A stretch of 64,000 nucleotides of DNA from Acanthaster planci. Lineage: Eukaryota; Echinodermata; Asteroidea; Valvatida; Acanthasteridae. The stretch is from positions 420,642 to 484,641 of the forward strand of contig NW_019091484.1 in the NCBI RefSeq assembly GCF_001949145.1, given 5' to 3'. Numbering within the stretch: the stretch's first letter is position 1; the number at the start of each line of letters is the position of its first letter. Below the pieces are notes generated by a model, which had not been told where the DNA came from, searched no databases, and saw nothing but the letters and a program-made list of their open reading frames with translations. Both the position numbers and the translations under genes were made by a program. Below, in pieces: positions 25,102-37,180 of this stretch.

Positions 25102-25807
25102 ATGGAAGCTGACTTCACGTCTCTGGAGAACTCGACCATTGACATGTCAACGATCGCACTAATTTTCAGTCGGGAAAATGCTCTGGAGTGCACAGAGGCA
25201 GAAGGGGGGGGAGGGGGAAGCATCGAGCACTTGAAGCCCAAAATGCCAATCCAGAGAGGAGTCCTCGAGAACCAAACTCTCTTCCTTTTCTTTTTTACCC
25301 TTTGCTCTCTCACCAAGACAATCTCAGGGGATTTGCCGATTTTCAGATGCAATCAGGAGAGCAAGAGCGTACCCCGGGGGGATCTCCCCCTATTCCCCCC
25401 CCCTTTGTCGTGCAAACACTGCTCGCTTTGGCTGGCCCCAGCCTGGCTACAGGCAGCCTGGCGGCAAAGCACCGGCGAGCGGGGGGGGGGGGAAGACTGC
25501 ATGCATTATTCAACAATCTCGCACCCCGTGTGGGTTTGAATAATAGATGAGGCAAGAAAGCTGCGGCGAGAGATGGATGGCCTTCCCGGGGGGATCCTCC
25601 TTCTGCCTCCCCCCCCCACTTTTTTTCCCAAACTGGAAACAGCAACTCCTGACTGTAAATTGCCTCCATTTTCCGAACCCAATGAGGGGTAAACAGGGAA
25701 GATGTAGATTGGGGTGTCATTAGCTTCCTAACTGACATTAAAGGCTTGCGATTCCCCCCCCCTCCTTGCTTTTGGACGCGGGAGGGGAGCAGACGGAAAG
25801 ATCTCAT
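25102..25807. other. Region of overlapping long open frames, function unknown
   Basis: Two plus frames (25102-25539, 25188-25550) and a minus frame (25343-25807) overlap. Poly-C and poly-G runs keep stops rare in several frames, which explains the lengths without coding. No domain is recognised. The segment 25650-25760 is complex sequence. Confidence 0.4.
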
Positions 25808-26574
25808 GATGCGGCCAGAGGATAGGCCAGGTTGTCATGGGGATAGATGAGAAGAGACCACTGGTCCCTAGATGACAAGGGAAAAGGGGGAAGAGGAATT
25901 CTGTGGCAGATGTTATTGGTTCTCCCCCGTCGCATTATCGCCAATTATACCGTTATCTTATTTCATGGAATTTGGAGCTTAATCCGGTTTTGGTGTGTGA
26001 TTTACTTGCAGGGGATACACAATCTACTCTCCAAACAGAGCGGTATTTATCAATTTATATCAGTTCTGCTTCTGCTTATATATCGAAGCCTACACGAAAT
26101 CAAAATAACATCTGCAACTTTGAATTCTACTGTAGAAAAATCATATCAACAAAATGCAAAAATCTAACAGTTCAACAGTTAACCCGATACCTTATTATTC
26201 ACAAAAAAGTGCATTTTAGATGTGATTAAAACATGTCATCTTCCCTTTCTCAGAAAGCTCTCAATCATAGCGAACAATTCCTTTGAAACCTTTTCCTAAA
26301 ACTGACAGCAAAATTATATGACAAACAATTGTCTGGATAAAATATTTATTTTTTGGGGGGGGGGACTTAATCAGTTCCTAAACAAAAATATTTGAAAATC
26401 GTGTCATGCAAAACTTTAATACCGAACACTTGTAAACTTAGGTCTTGTGATCTTAAACAAGAATTTCTTGTAGACTCAACGTTTTATATTTAATATTTGT
26501 AAATAAACTATTTTAGAAAATGATAACTTTAAAAGATATAAATTGCGAATGAAAAATTCTTACGAGAATGACAA

Positions 26575-26734
26575 AAACTGAAGGTCTGATAAAGGAGAAA
26601 CAAATTGGAAATTTCTGTACTAATTTTGCACAAATTGAATGGTAAAATAAACAACAAACTGAAGGTCTGATAAAGGAGAAACAAATTGGAAATTTCTGTA
26701 CTAATTTTGCACAAATTGAATGGTAAAATAAACA
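26575..26734. repeat. Tandem duplication, two identical 79-bp units at 81-bp period
   Basis: Unit 1 is 26575-26653 and unit 2 is 26656-26734. They appear identical, joined by two bases. The duplication keeps a minus-strand open frame (26513-26749) because 81 is a multiple of three, but the repeated peptide has no known similarity. Perfect identity points to a very recent event. Confidence 0.95.
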
Positions 26735-29700
26735 TGCATTTAAATCCACCCCCCCCCCAAATTTTCAGCTGTAATTGCACTCATAAGTGCAGAGGAAAAG
26801 AGAAATGGGTCTTCCCAAACAAACTTTATATGACGGTGAAGAGTTGCTGGTACAAATTAAGCTTACATGATACTTAAGAGACTGGCTGGACTAACATGTA
26901 TGTTAATAAGAAAAAGATTACGTCGTAAATCGGTTGGGAGCCAACAAAGGGTCTGAATGGAATTAGCCAAGACTCTAGGCCCTGACAGATACCTACCAGT
27001 ACTAAAGACAGGAGATTTGCATTGTTCTTTTTTTCAGGAAAATATTGGACTGCTGTTTTGGTTATGAGAAGGAAGCAATCGCTAACTCTCTGGATGGTTG
27101 GTTGGTGAAGACAAGTGAAGATGTTTATCGGAGCCAGCTAGCTCAGAACCTAAGTATCTGATCCATGATGTCAGGAACGGATTCCAAATTTTAAAACAAG
27201 CAGGTACCCATAATCACCTAAAAAGGTTTGAAAAAGATCTTTGCATAGGGAATTTGTAAAATTACACAAAAATTCTGGCTATGTGGAATGCTGAAACAAA
27301 TTTCATTTTTATGGTCATGTGGTGTTGATGAACGTTTTGGTGAGACAAAACTGACAACTTTTAATGTACTTTTATGCTTGCTTCTTTTGTTTCTTTGAAT
27401 AAACCTTTTGCAAGTTAAATTCCAATAAAATCTGGCACACCGAGTTATCTGATTGCACATAAACAACCATTTGAATTCCCCAGACTAACACACTGTTGCT
27501 ACACGCATACCTCGTGATTTGTGGCAAGCTTTTGAATAGCAACCACCGTCTCTGGAATAGACTTGTTCCTTTGTGCCCTTCTTATCCAATGAATACAGTT
27601 TATTGGTGCAAGGCATCTCTTGGTAAGCAAAAGCTTGCCCGGAATCACAAGGTACAAATATAGCAACATTATTTTTAGTATGGAGGATTCAATTGTTATG
27701 TTCATGTGAATTTAAAGAACTCAGTGTACCAGATTTTATTCAAATTTAACTCGTAAAAGGTCTATTTGTAGAGTAAGGGTTCTGGTACCCGTGCTAGCGG
27801 GCTGGGTTTCCCCACACAACCTTCGTTTTGCACTATTTTGCTAGACATTCCTGAGGACTGCACATTGCTCACCACTAGAGTGCTGAAGCCTTGGTCAAAG
27901 CCTTGCTTGTGCAAGAACACTTTCAATGGTTTTAACGCAAGTGTTTGAGTGTTAATATGGCAGGTTTTCAAAACCTGCCCACAAAATCAGGCTGAGAAGG
28001 ATTAGGGTTAATTCCGCATTTCCAGCAGTTGGTCCCCATTGTGAATATTTACAAATTCTGGCCAACATCCATAGAAAATAGCGACAAATATATAAAACGT
28101 GTCCTCAGCACAGCATTATCCAAAAATAAGTGGCTGCAAAAATGGGCACTTAACTGGAACTTTGGCAATTATTTAGAATTTGCTGTCTAGAACCCAGATT
28201 AAGCCTTCAATTTTGTTTTGATTTAACTTTTCAATTCTCCATTGGAGGGGTTGATATTTACACCGTGCCATCTGCAAATCTCATCCTTCATGTTCCCTGC
28301 TGCTCGGGGAAATATTCCCCTGTTCATCACTTGACTGACAGGCATGCCCTATCGTTATCTCGGGTGCTGCCCAGCCAGGAACGTGGGGCTTGCCTCAGCA
28401 GGTGCCCTGGTATGTTTACGTTGTCGGACACAATTAGTGGTAAGTTGCCAGTCAAACTTGCGGGACTTGGCGTGGGGCTAGTGACAGCAGGACAGCAGAG
28501 ACTGCCAACTGGGAACGCTCAGGATTCTCTGTGTGCCTCTAATTAAAAAAGATAACAGTGTCTCCTCCGTCCATGATGAGAAAAGATAGGAGGTGGGGGG
28601 AGGGTCGTGTGGCTAGAAATCAAACTCTATAATCAGGTGGATGAGTGCATGAACCATGCTCCTAAACAAGGACCGTGGTGACGACTCTGGCCTGCGCCTG
28701 TGTGCCTCACTGGCACTAACCATGAAGAGTCAGCCAGCCCTTATTTGGTTGAATCAAGGTTTTTGACAGAGGCACCGCACCTTTGCTTCCTGTGCCGGCA
28801 GTGGGTTTAAAAATCCTGGCCAATCGGGAGTATGAAAAACTTCCGCTGACAATTTGGACTGTCAGTAGATGGCCAGACAGCTACATGTATGGCAGAGTAC
28901 CAGTGATTTATCTAGAATGACAGTTGAGTCCAGTCAACCCCAATCTATTGAGCCAACTCCATCCTTTGGAAACAACTCTAATCTATTTTTAAATATCTTC
29001 CTAAAAGAAAAAAAAAAGAGAAATGAAGGGGTGGGGGATACATGCCAAGTATTCCAGACGATACATTTCAGTCTGGTTTCTTAAATACCCTGGTAACTCT
29101 CTCACAAATGGCAATGACCCTTCTAGCTACAGCCATGTGTCACGTTTGGAAATTAACTCACATGGGCTTATCAACTCAGACTCATTTCATTTTCATTTGG
29201 TGGAGATTGCAGGCTAACAATCTTGCACTTTTCCCAACAAAATGTAAATAAACTATTTTAATAATTTTTTTTGAGGGGTATTAGGCTTCAGTGGTGAGTA
29301 AAAAGCTACGATTCCAATGAATTCATTATCCCGGTACATCTCATTTGTTCTCACAAAACAGTCATAAAAACAGCAAACCAAAGATTTCTCAAAAGTGCTC
29401 ATGGCACTGTGACTGGCAAGCCTGAAGAAACCTCCTAGCGGCTTGAGAAAACCGTGGACAAGTGTTCTGGTGAAACAAACACTAGAAAGGATTACAAACC
29501 CCAACCAACATGCCCACCTAAGCAGGTCTGGAAACCAAATCGTAGAGGGTTAAGTCGAGGAAAGATACATGTACATGTACCACTGTGCCAAAAAAGCTGC
29601 CTCCGCTGAAACCCGCTTACACTTGGTGCGAAAGTGAACACTGACGCAAAATTGTGACATGAGATCAAATCATTGAACTGGGAAGCTGAACTCATTTCCA

Positions 29701-30232
29701 CTGGATTGAATCTTGCTGTGAATGTTTCACGATGTCAAGATTGCTTCCCCGACATGTTCATCCCAAAGTGCATGTGCCGGTATGAACAAGGTCTTGAGCC
29801 TGTGTGAAGTTTGACAGCCTCAAGAAAGAACTAGCTGAAGACAGAAATTCTTCAATCGCTGCATTTTGCCGGCAATGGCAGAAGCAAAACTCTGACTCCG
29901 AGAAAAAACGAGGAAAGGAAACTTACGAGAGGAGTATGGAAAGATTGGCAACGGATGAGCGTACAACGTAGCGGGGATCGTAAAACACAAACATTACAAA
30001 ATGTAAATGATGTGTTGGTAAGAGCAAGAAGACACAAAAAAGAGAGACTGATTGCTAACCAGGCTAGAGAAGAGAGGCAATAAAATGGAACCAACTTACA
30101 ACACAAAGACAGCCCCCGTGTGGGAACAGGAAAGGAGGGAGACTCCAGTATGCATGGAGAGAGAGAGAGAGCTGCTGGTGGGTACAGAGACAACGGCCAG
30201 ACAAAAGCATTCAAAAGAAATGGTCTAATACG

Positions 30233-30254
30233 GTACATGTACTAGTACATGTAC
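30233..30254. repeat. 22-bp perfect palindrome built from TACATGTAC
   Basis: Two GTACATGTAC halves share a central ACTAGT. It is the longest exact palindrome I found among the many TACATGTA sites in the window. Confidence 0.9.
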
Positions 30255-30823
30255 GGGAGGGGCCTTTGCCCAGGAGTGGGACAATGCAGATTGAGGACGA
30301 TGACGGCGATGACCGCACATCTGAAAGCACTCAGAATGAATGGTTAACGCTTACCCCCCCAAAAAAAGAAGCTTTACAATATAGTTCAGCCGGTTCTCTG
30401 CCAACCATCAATGGACTACCATGTGTATTGAGTCTTGTTTCAATGTGCTGTGGATACAGTTCAATTGATGTGCGCACAGTGTCTTGCATTGATGGAAAGC
30501 ATTAAAATATCGTTTTGCTGAACAAGTCCGCAAGTTTTTTTCAATTGGGCACAAAGATTTAAAGTGACAGGAGAGGAAAAAACCAAAGAAAGTCCACGTG
30601 ATTCACTTACTACAAAAGAAACTGTGGTTGAATGAACCTCTGAGACTGAGATCAAGGGAGATGGTATATTGTATCTGTTCTGTTTGTGAAAACACATTAG
30701 GGTTGGCTGAGTCATTGTAGATGTGTAGTGTGACTAGACCATGGCCCACAAAGCACACAGGGTGAGTAGGCGCATGACTCTGTGAGTGCAGGGGCAAGGT
30801 ACAGCAGGTCCATCATGCATGAC

Positions 30824-30854
30824 TGTGTGTGTGTGTGTGTGCGTGTGCGTGTGC
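30824..30854. repeat. TG microsatellite, interrupted by CG steps
   Basis: TG run followed by TGCGTG steps. Z-DNA-prone alternating purine-pyrimidine sequence. Confidence 0.92.
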
Positions 30855-31012
30855 GAGCAGGGACAGAGAAGCCATCGCCAGCACTGCACCAGATGGTCAA
30901 ACGCAAACAGACACGATCCTCTGCCAACACACTATCCCCAACTTGAAAAGAGCTATGATTCTGGCCTCCGCTTGACAGAGAGGAAAAAAGGAACGAAACA
31001 AATCAGAGAAAG

Positions 31013-31037
31013 GAGAGAGAGAGAGAGAGAGAGAGAG
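31013..31037. repeat. GA microsatellite
   Basis: About 12 uninterrupted GA units. Confidence 0.95.
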
Positions 31038-31399
31038 TGAGACGGAATCACTGCTCTCTGACAGCCAAAATCGCTTAAGCGTCCCGTCCGACACAGCATC
31101 AAATGACAGGGATGGAGGGGGATTACCGAAGTGTAATTACTATCATCGTGTTACCTGGGACCCCCCCTTGCATATCAGAGTCCCACCGCACATCACATCG
31201 GCAGTGGTGGTGGTGATGGGGGGGAGGGGATGATATGCACGGCAGCCACTGCTGGTCTGTCGCGGGCTCCCCAGAATAACAAGTGGCTGATGCATACTGC
31301 TCCGTAAATCCGGCCCGGAAAAGTCAACAATCCGAGTAAAGGGGGATAGCGCGGAAGTACGTGGTCCCGACAACAATGGCAGGTCGTGTAACGATCGAG

Positions 31400-32120
31400 A
31401 CCATTAAAAATTCCTGATCTTGTTAGCGTTTGGCCGCCTACTCGTTGCAGGGAAAAAAAGGAGCACTTCATTTGCAGCCTATTCACACAACCTAATTGAC
31501 TCAGATTGACAAATATCAATGCCACAAATTGAATTAAGCGTGTCCAACAAAAAAAAGCCCCCGCCTCCAAAAAGAAAAGCGTATAGCTAGGATCTTTTCT
31601 TCCTGTTCGGGCAACTTGCAGTAATACCTGAAGTAAAGTAAACCGATTATTTCTGGCACCTACTTAAAACAAAACCGCTGCTCATTTGGGCTATCTCCCT
31701 GTCACAAACACTAATGAAACTAATTGCACATTTATGCACTGTAATCAAATCCAATTCTAATGCTGCACATGTGCACGTGTGGCAACCTGCACAGGAGTCG
31801 TGAATAAATTCTGTTAATGGACAACCAGGACAAGAAAAAATCAATTAATTAGCATTGGTACGGCCTCCTGCATCTCAGTATCATCTGCATCAACCCCATG
31901 CATGTAAAGCCTCATTCCATTGCGAGAGATTAGTAAGTTTCTCTATCAAATAAACTCAGCGAGGTTCATCAATACATGTACCAGACAAAATCCCCAATGT
32001 TTAATTTGGGCACGCTGTCTGGTCTCGGCTGCATCGTTCTCACATCAAATCAGACATAATGAAAGGGGAACACAATGGCAATTAGATACAAACGGGAGGG
32101 TGTATCGGTGTTAATGTGAT
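31400..32120. promoter_or_regulatory. Candidate conserved non-coding element, homeodomain motif cluster
   Basis: A long complex stretch without repeats. Carries CAATTAATTAG, several CTAATTG/CAATTAG cores, AATTGAATTAAG, a TGACAAATATCAAT block and TTTATGCAC. The density of TAAT cores and absence of coding frames fit a developmental enhancer; AT content may also explain it. No conservation test was possible. Confidence 0.22.
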
Positions 32121-32879
32121 GTTTGTGAGTCACAACTAGTGGTTACATGTATAAATTCACGAATCAACACGTCCTGTAAGGTGAAAGTCTTGAATTGAGG
32201 GTACATGCTCTCTTGCCGCTGAGTATTTCCGGTATCTTGGAAGGCCTATGCTATGGTTTCTTTAGGAGGAAAAGACTTTGTATTTTCCCAACAGGTGAAA
32301 AACAGACCTGTAACAAGAGCAAAGGGGAGACTAGAGCAAGGCAAAAATCTCCGGGGTGGTGTTTAAAAGATGATGGTGTAAGTAGCTACGAGGGTGAAGA
32401 CAGGGCATGGGTGGGTACAGGATTCTCCTGGTGACATGTGAAATGTGCTCTACAATGACAATTCCCACAGATTTTTTTTTTTTGGGGGGGGGAAGACTCT
32501 TTCCAAAATGGCTTCCAGTCTCAAATTTTCCTACTTTTTACAAAACTGTAACAGGGTTCAAATTGTGCTGCTGGCAACTGAAGATACACTGGTGAAGCAT
32601 TGGGGAGCACAGAAAGTGGGGATGGAAGACAGGAAAAAAAAGGTGCCAGGTGAAGAATTTTTCTAGTCATTTATATTTTTATCTAATTGAATTTGTTCAT
32701 TCATGGCAGACACCCATTCATCTCCAAAAGCCAAGTCCTTTGAGAGAGTAGACTCGAAGAAGTGAAGACAGTGAAAGGGTATTTCAGTACATGAGAACAG
32801 GAGAAAAAAAAACGAAACAAAACAAAAAAAAAACCACTCTGAGCTAATTCTCAGGCAAAGCTAAGAAATCAAAAACAGA

Positions 32880-32990
32880 CCATCAAATCCAGTCCCAATG
32901 ATACATGGGTTGGGAGTAGAACTGGGACCATCTGAGGTGTAAGACGAGGAATAACCCACTGCACCAAACCAATAGCCAACCAGGATTATC
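32880..32990 (-). repeat. tRNA-derived SINE fragment
   Basis: On the minus strand a degenerate A box (TGGTTTGGTGCAGTGGG) is followed about 40 bases later by a degenerate B box (CAGTTCTACTCCC). The downstream block CATTGGGACTGGATTTGATGG resembles that of the copy near 24290-24400, so the two are probably the same family. Too diverged to be a tRNA gene. Confidence 0.45.
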
Positions 32991-33785
32991 ACTCAAGATA
33001 AACACTGACTGCCTCTCACAACCATGGAACAAGAAAAATACCCTGGACTGTGGGTGAGTGGCACTTCACTGTTGTCGGGCCTTGGGGGCAGGCAGCAAGT
33101 TGTCAGGGCTTCCCTCCTTGTTGGCTCAAGTGGCTGGAAGTGGAGTGGGTGCGATAAGTCAACAGTGGTGAAAGTTACACCAGGGAAGAGGATGCCCTGT
33201 GCAGTCTTCTGTCTCATTATCAGAAGGTTTTCCACACTCTGAGCATGAGCATGTGAGTTCTTTGTGGAGTTTGATTAGTTCTCTGGGGTGTACCAGATGA
33301 GTTAATAGTGTTTGTAAGAATTTGGTAATAATGTTCAGACTGGGTTTTTGTTATTGCACAACATCTGTGATTTACCGCAGCTTTAAAGCGGATAAGGGAA
33401 AATCAAAAAGTACACGGATCTACATGGTAGATAGCATGTAGCTGGGCTGGTAATATATGATACATAATTCAAAGCCTGTTAAACTGCAGAGCCAATCCTT
33501 TATGGACACTAGACATACCGCTCCATGTCTTCATGACAACTGAGGGTAACCAAATGCAGTAGATAAGAATGAACTGGAGGTTGGACCAGTTCCTCATGAG
33601 TTGCACTTATGTTGCTCTACCGATAGTGGGGGGGGTGTGTGTAAAGAAATGGATCTTAATCTCAGCTTTAGGTTGAACCCTAGACTGCTGAAGCGCAGTG
33701 AGAAAGCTTCGCCAACATCAACTTTTCAAATGCCAGCAGTTTATGACAAAACCTTTCAGGGTGTCGCCAGATCATTTCCAATTCA

Positions 33786-33824
33786 TCATGACATTTGCCG
33801 ACAGCCCGTCGGCAAATGTCATGA
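33786..33824. repeat. Perfect 17-bp inverted repeat with 5-base loop
   Basis: TCATGACATTTGCCGAC, loop AGCCC, then the exact inverse. A transcript would form a stable hairpin from either strand. The stem is shorter than a typical microRNA precursor and I see no extended flanking pairing, so it may be the core of a fold-back element. Confidence 0.75.
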
Positions 33825-34218
33825 GTGTGATTGTGGTCTCATTCCCCAACCTGACACGTACGTCACCCCCAGTCCCCGTCATCTTCTCCATTCTTGCCGA
33901 CATCGCCAGGATTTTGCTGACAAAAAATGACGGAGGGCGAGGGGGGGGGAGGTGTGACACCCCCCACACCACCCCTAGCAATGCCCATGAAAGCTTTTCA
34001 AAGGCCGATCAAGGTGAGGGCTGCAAGAAAATAACAAGACAGAAAGAAAATTGGGGAGGGCAGAGAAGAAAAGCCTGTGGCAGGGAAACGTCTTAGGCAC
34101 CTAGGAAATCAGGAGGAAGATCGGAAATTCTAGCATGAAGCAGTATTTTGAGAGAAACGTCTAGAGTACATGTCAGAATAGACATATTACATGATGACGT
34201 TGCGCTTTGTTTACACGT

Positions 34219-34757
34219 TAGGCTTGGACCGTATTTTGGTATTACGGAATAGTCGCGCTATTTTTTGCAATACCAAAAAATACCAACTGGTGATCCATAA
34301 ATACTGAAACACTTGCAAATACCATATGAAATTTGGGTACCATGCTTTTCTTGCTAATATGTTTTGAAAATACATGTACAGGAAAACCACCGTATCACTG
34401 TATTGCACCCCATCTATTGCGGTACAAGTCACCCGGTGTCATGTCTGCAATGTCACGTAGACTTGGTAACATGAAACTTGAGCAACTGCCAAACCACCAG
34501 CCAAAAGCCTTTAATTCAAGTTTTATTATCCCCTCTGTCATTATGTTTGTGGTTTTGGGGCGCATGTTTTCAGAGTCTGACTGGGAGTCTGAAGTAGTTG
34601 CTGGCTTCCTAGTGAATGTTGCTGTTTGTCTCTGTTGCTTTTTGATGACAGACCCTTAATTAGCCCACTTCAAAGAATATTGCGGTGCCAGTGAACATTG
34701 TGGTTTTTGCGGCTACAAATATCGTGGTATTCTAAACTGCAGTACCATCAAGGCCTG
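34219..34757. mobile_element. Probable degraded hAT-like element with long diverged inverted ends
   Basis: The left end (TAGGCTTGGACCGTATTTTG...) and the inverse of the right end (AGGCCTTGATGGTACTGC...) align over about 40 bases with many changes. The left end also holds an internal palindrome around TTTGGTATT and AATACCAAAAAATACC, a pattern common in hAT MITEs. Possible target-site remnants contain CACGT on both sides, but this is weak. The interior open frame (34333-34659) has no transposase motif. Confidence 0.4.
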
Positions 34758-36899
34758 TCACGTGTGTGCTTTCCCACGGCAGTGAGGTGGAACACATGAT
34801 CCATCCAACTCCTGTTGGAGAGCGCACATAAAAAGAAAGCGTGATGTCACTATTATTTTAGGTCAGTTAGTTTTGGGCATTGTGAAAGCACAGGAATGTT
34901 ACCAGACGGGGAAGCGGGTGGTTACATCCCACTGCATGATTGTGAGGAACAGCCTGCAAGAGGCTATCGCAGCACATTCCGTGATACAATAACATAGAAA
35001 ATGCTGAGCGAAGACACAGAACGACTACGTGAAAGGGGTGCCAGGGAAGCTGCCGAGTTATGCCCCATCAATCTGACAACATGTCCCCCTATCTTGTCCA
35101 GCAAGGGAGAGATGCAAAACCGAAACACCTGCCCACATTAAACGGAGACAGATTAATTGAGATCAAGTTTAGTGAATGAATGAATCCCTCTAACCTTGGA
35201 ATGGAACAACACAACACACATATACTGGTACCCCACACTGGAATTATTTTTGTCAAGGCAAAGCTTAACAACCAGAAACAAAGAAAGTTCTGCTGCTACA
35301 GGTTTCCCACAGTCAAGCGCTGTCTGAAGTAGAAAGTGTTACACATGGCAGAGTCTGAGGTTTGTTTTCTCTCTCTGACCGGACCGAGTCGCATCCTTGA
35401 TTTCTCCTCCCCTACCACTCTGAATTCCTTGGTCTCTATTTAGCACCTCCCCTATCGCTCTGACCTCGATGACACCCTGTGGGCTCAACTAGGGTAGGAA
35501 CAAGGCCTCAGCTGTGCCAATTTGTGGCAGGGTAAACACACAGTGTGACAGTCCAGGGGAACCGTACTGTCAGTCAAACCTCAACTAATAAGGGGGAGGG
35601 GGGGCAGGAGTCTCTGTGATCTGATATGTCACTCCCAGGGAGGACAGACCCTACTGCAAGACACCTTATCTATTAAGATAGTCACCGGAAACTTTAATTG
35701 TCTCTGATCCCCCCCCCTCACCATCCCAGGGTTCCGCTCTCCTCACCTCGTCAAGCTCCTCCTCTCTTGCTGCCATGTGCACTGTTTGCCTCCATCCCCA
35801 GGCTCGGGAGTTCTTGGCCATCAGACTGTGAGATTTGATTACATTCTCCGGGATAACATCTGAGAATGGCCAGATCCGAGATAAGGAGCCAGGAGTGGGC
35901 CATGGGTCTGTTGCTAACGGTACAGGCGGGCATGTTCGTGTAACTTATCCCCGTTTTCACGGTGTCATCTCCTCAGTGATCAGGAGATCAGATACATGAA
36001 TTGACAAGAAAAAAAGTGCAGGTCAGAAGCAGTCAGGAGTAACATTATTCACTGACAGCCTGCAGTTTGTGATTCTTCGTTCAAAGTTCAACTAATCAAC
36101 TCCTCCCCCTCCAAAAAAACGCATCAGGGCCAAAATCTTAAAAACCCCTTTAAAACACGATTTGGGTTAATAATTTCATTTGCGATGCATTCTGAATAGG
36201 CCTAGCTTGATGGCTGTTGCTATGGTCAAAATAACACTCTATGCTAAATTTTGTATGCAGCTGTGTCTCAAGTGGGCTGTGCACACAGGCTCGAGGGCGC
36301 TACGCAGCATGGGTGTCGCTAGGATTTGTTGGGAAGGGGAGGCTCTTTTTTCCTTGGGGTCAAAATTTCCGGGGAGGGGTGAGGAGACAAAGCACTCATC
36401 AGCAACAAACTGGTAAACCATTAACATTGAAAGGAGATCCATTTTGATTGTTTTCCTGCGAATTGGTGATTTTCACGCCCTCTCAACGCTTTTTACAAAT
36501 TTCCATCCTTTTCCCTATTATTTTTGTCGTTTTTGTTTTTGAGGGGCAGGCCAGGTCCACCATTGCACCCCCACGATGCCCCTGCTATGCAACCTGTACA
36601 TGGTGACCGGGTGAGGTTGCTTTGAGTAGCCTCTCTCTGCGAGACGCAAACCTCAGTCAAGGGTACATTTACCCGACCCAATCTACGTTGGAGACAGATT
36701 GCAAATACAAACCTCGTGTATCCCCAAAATCGCCGTGCACCCCGTATGCTGTTTTCCAAAGTCCTGACGCACAAGATGGCATCTCAGTCTGGGCACGCAG
36801 CCGAAAGTCGTGCCCCAGTGCCCACACTTTAAAAAAGTGATTATTTTGCATTTGCATCACCAGAAAGCTGTACGCACGTGTACATGATGCACAGTGCCT

Positions 36900-37180
36900 T
36901 ATTGTCACATCCGCCTCCATGTTAAATGGTGTTGTCGGTAAATTCAATTAATTCGGAGCAATAACCAGCTTGATGAAAACTGAGCTCCCAAACATTAAAT
37001 TCTGGTTCCAGTAAGGGCAGAACAAATTTACCAATTACCGAGGCGTATTTTTTCGGAAGACCATCTCCGGGCATTGGGGGGCCGAATACTGTACTTTTTA
37101 TGGCAGCAATGAATGCTAATTGGACGCCACCAATTGTCTGGGACTGGTCACACAATCTAAGGACCCAACATTTTAGTGTT
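36900..37180. promoter_or_regulatory. Candidate conserved non-coding element (homeodomain-type motifs)
   Basis: A complex, non-repetitive block with clustered homeodomain core motifs (TCAATTAATTC, CTAATTGG, ACCAATTACC, CCAATTG) between simple-sequence neighbours. Composition and motif density resemble developmental enhancers, but conservation cannot be seen from one sequence. Low confidence. Confidence 0.2.

Larger units (their letters stand above)
22394..34218. other. Gene-free stretch, 22.4-34.2 kb
   Basis: No exon or RNA gene supported apart from the repeats, SINE fragments and candidate elements listed separately. Open frames up to about 150 codons lack family motifs, and several run through poly-C/poly-G or GA runs. 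Confidence 0.6.

Noticed and set aside
25102-25807. Cluster of long open frames on both strands
   Set aside because: Lengths are explained by poly-C/poly-G tracts; peptides are proline/glycine runs with no known family.
26513-26780. Minus-strand protein with an internal 27-residue repeat
   Set aside because: It is the translation of the 81-bp tandem duplication, not a repeat protein.
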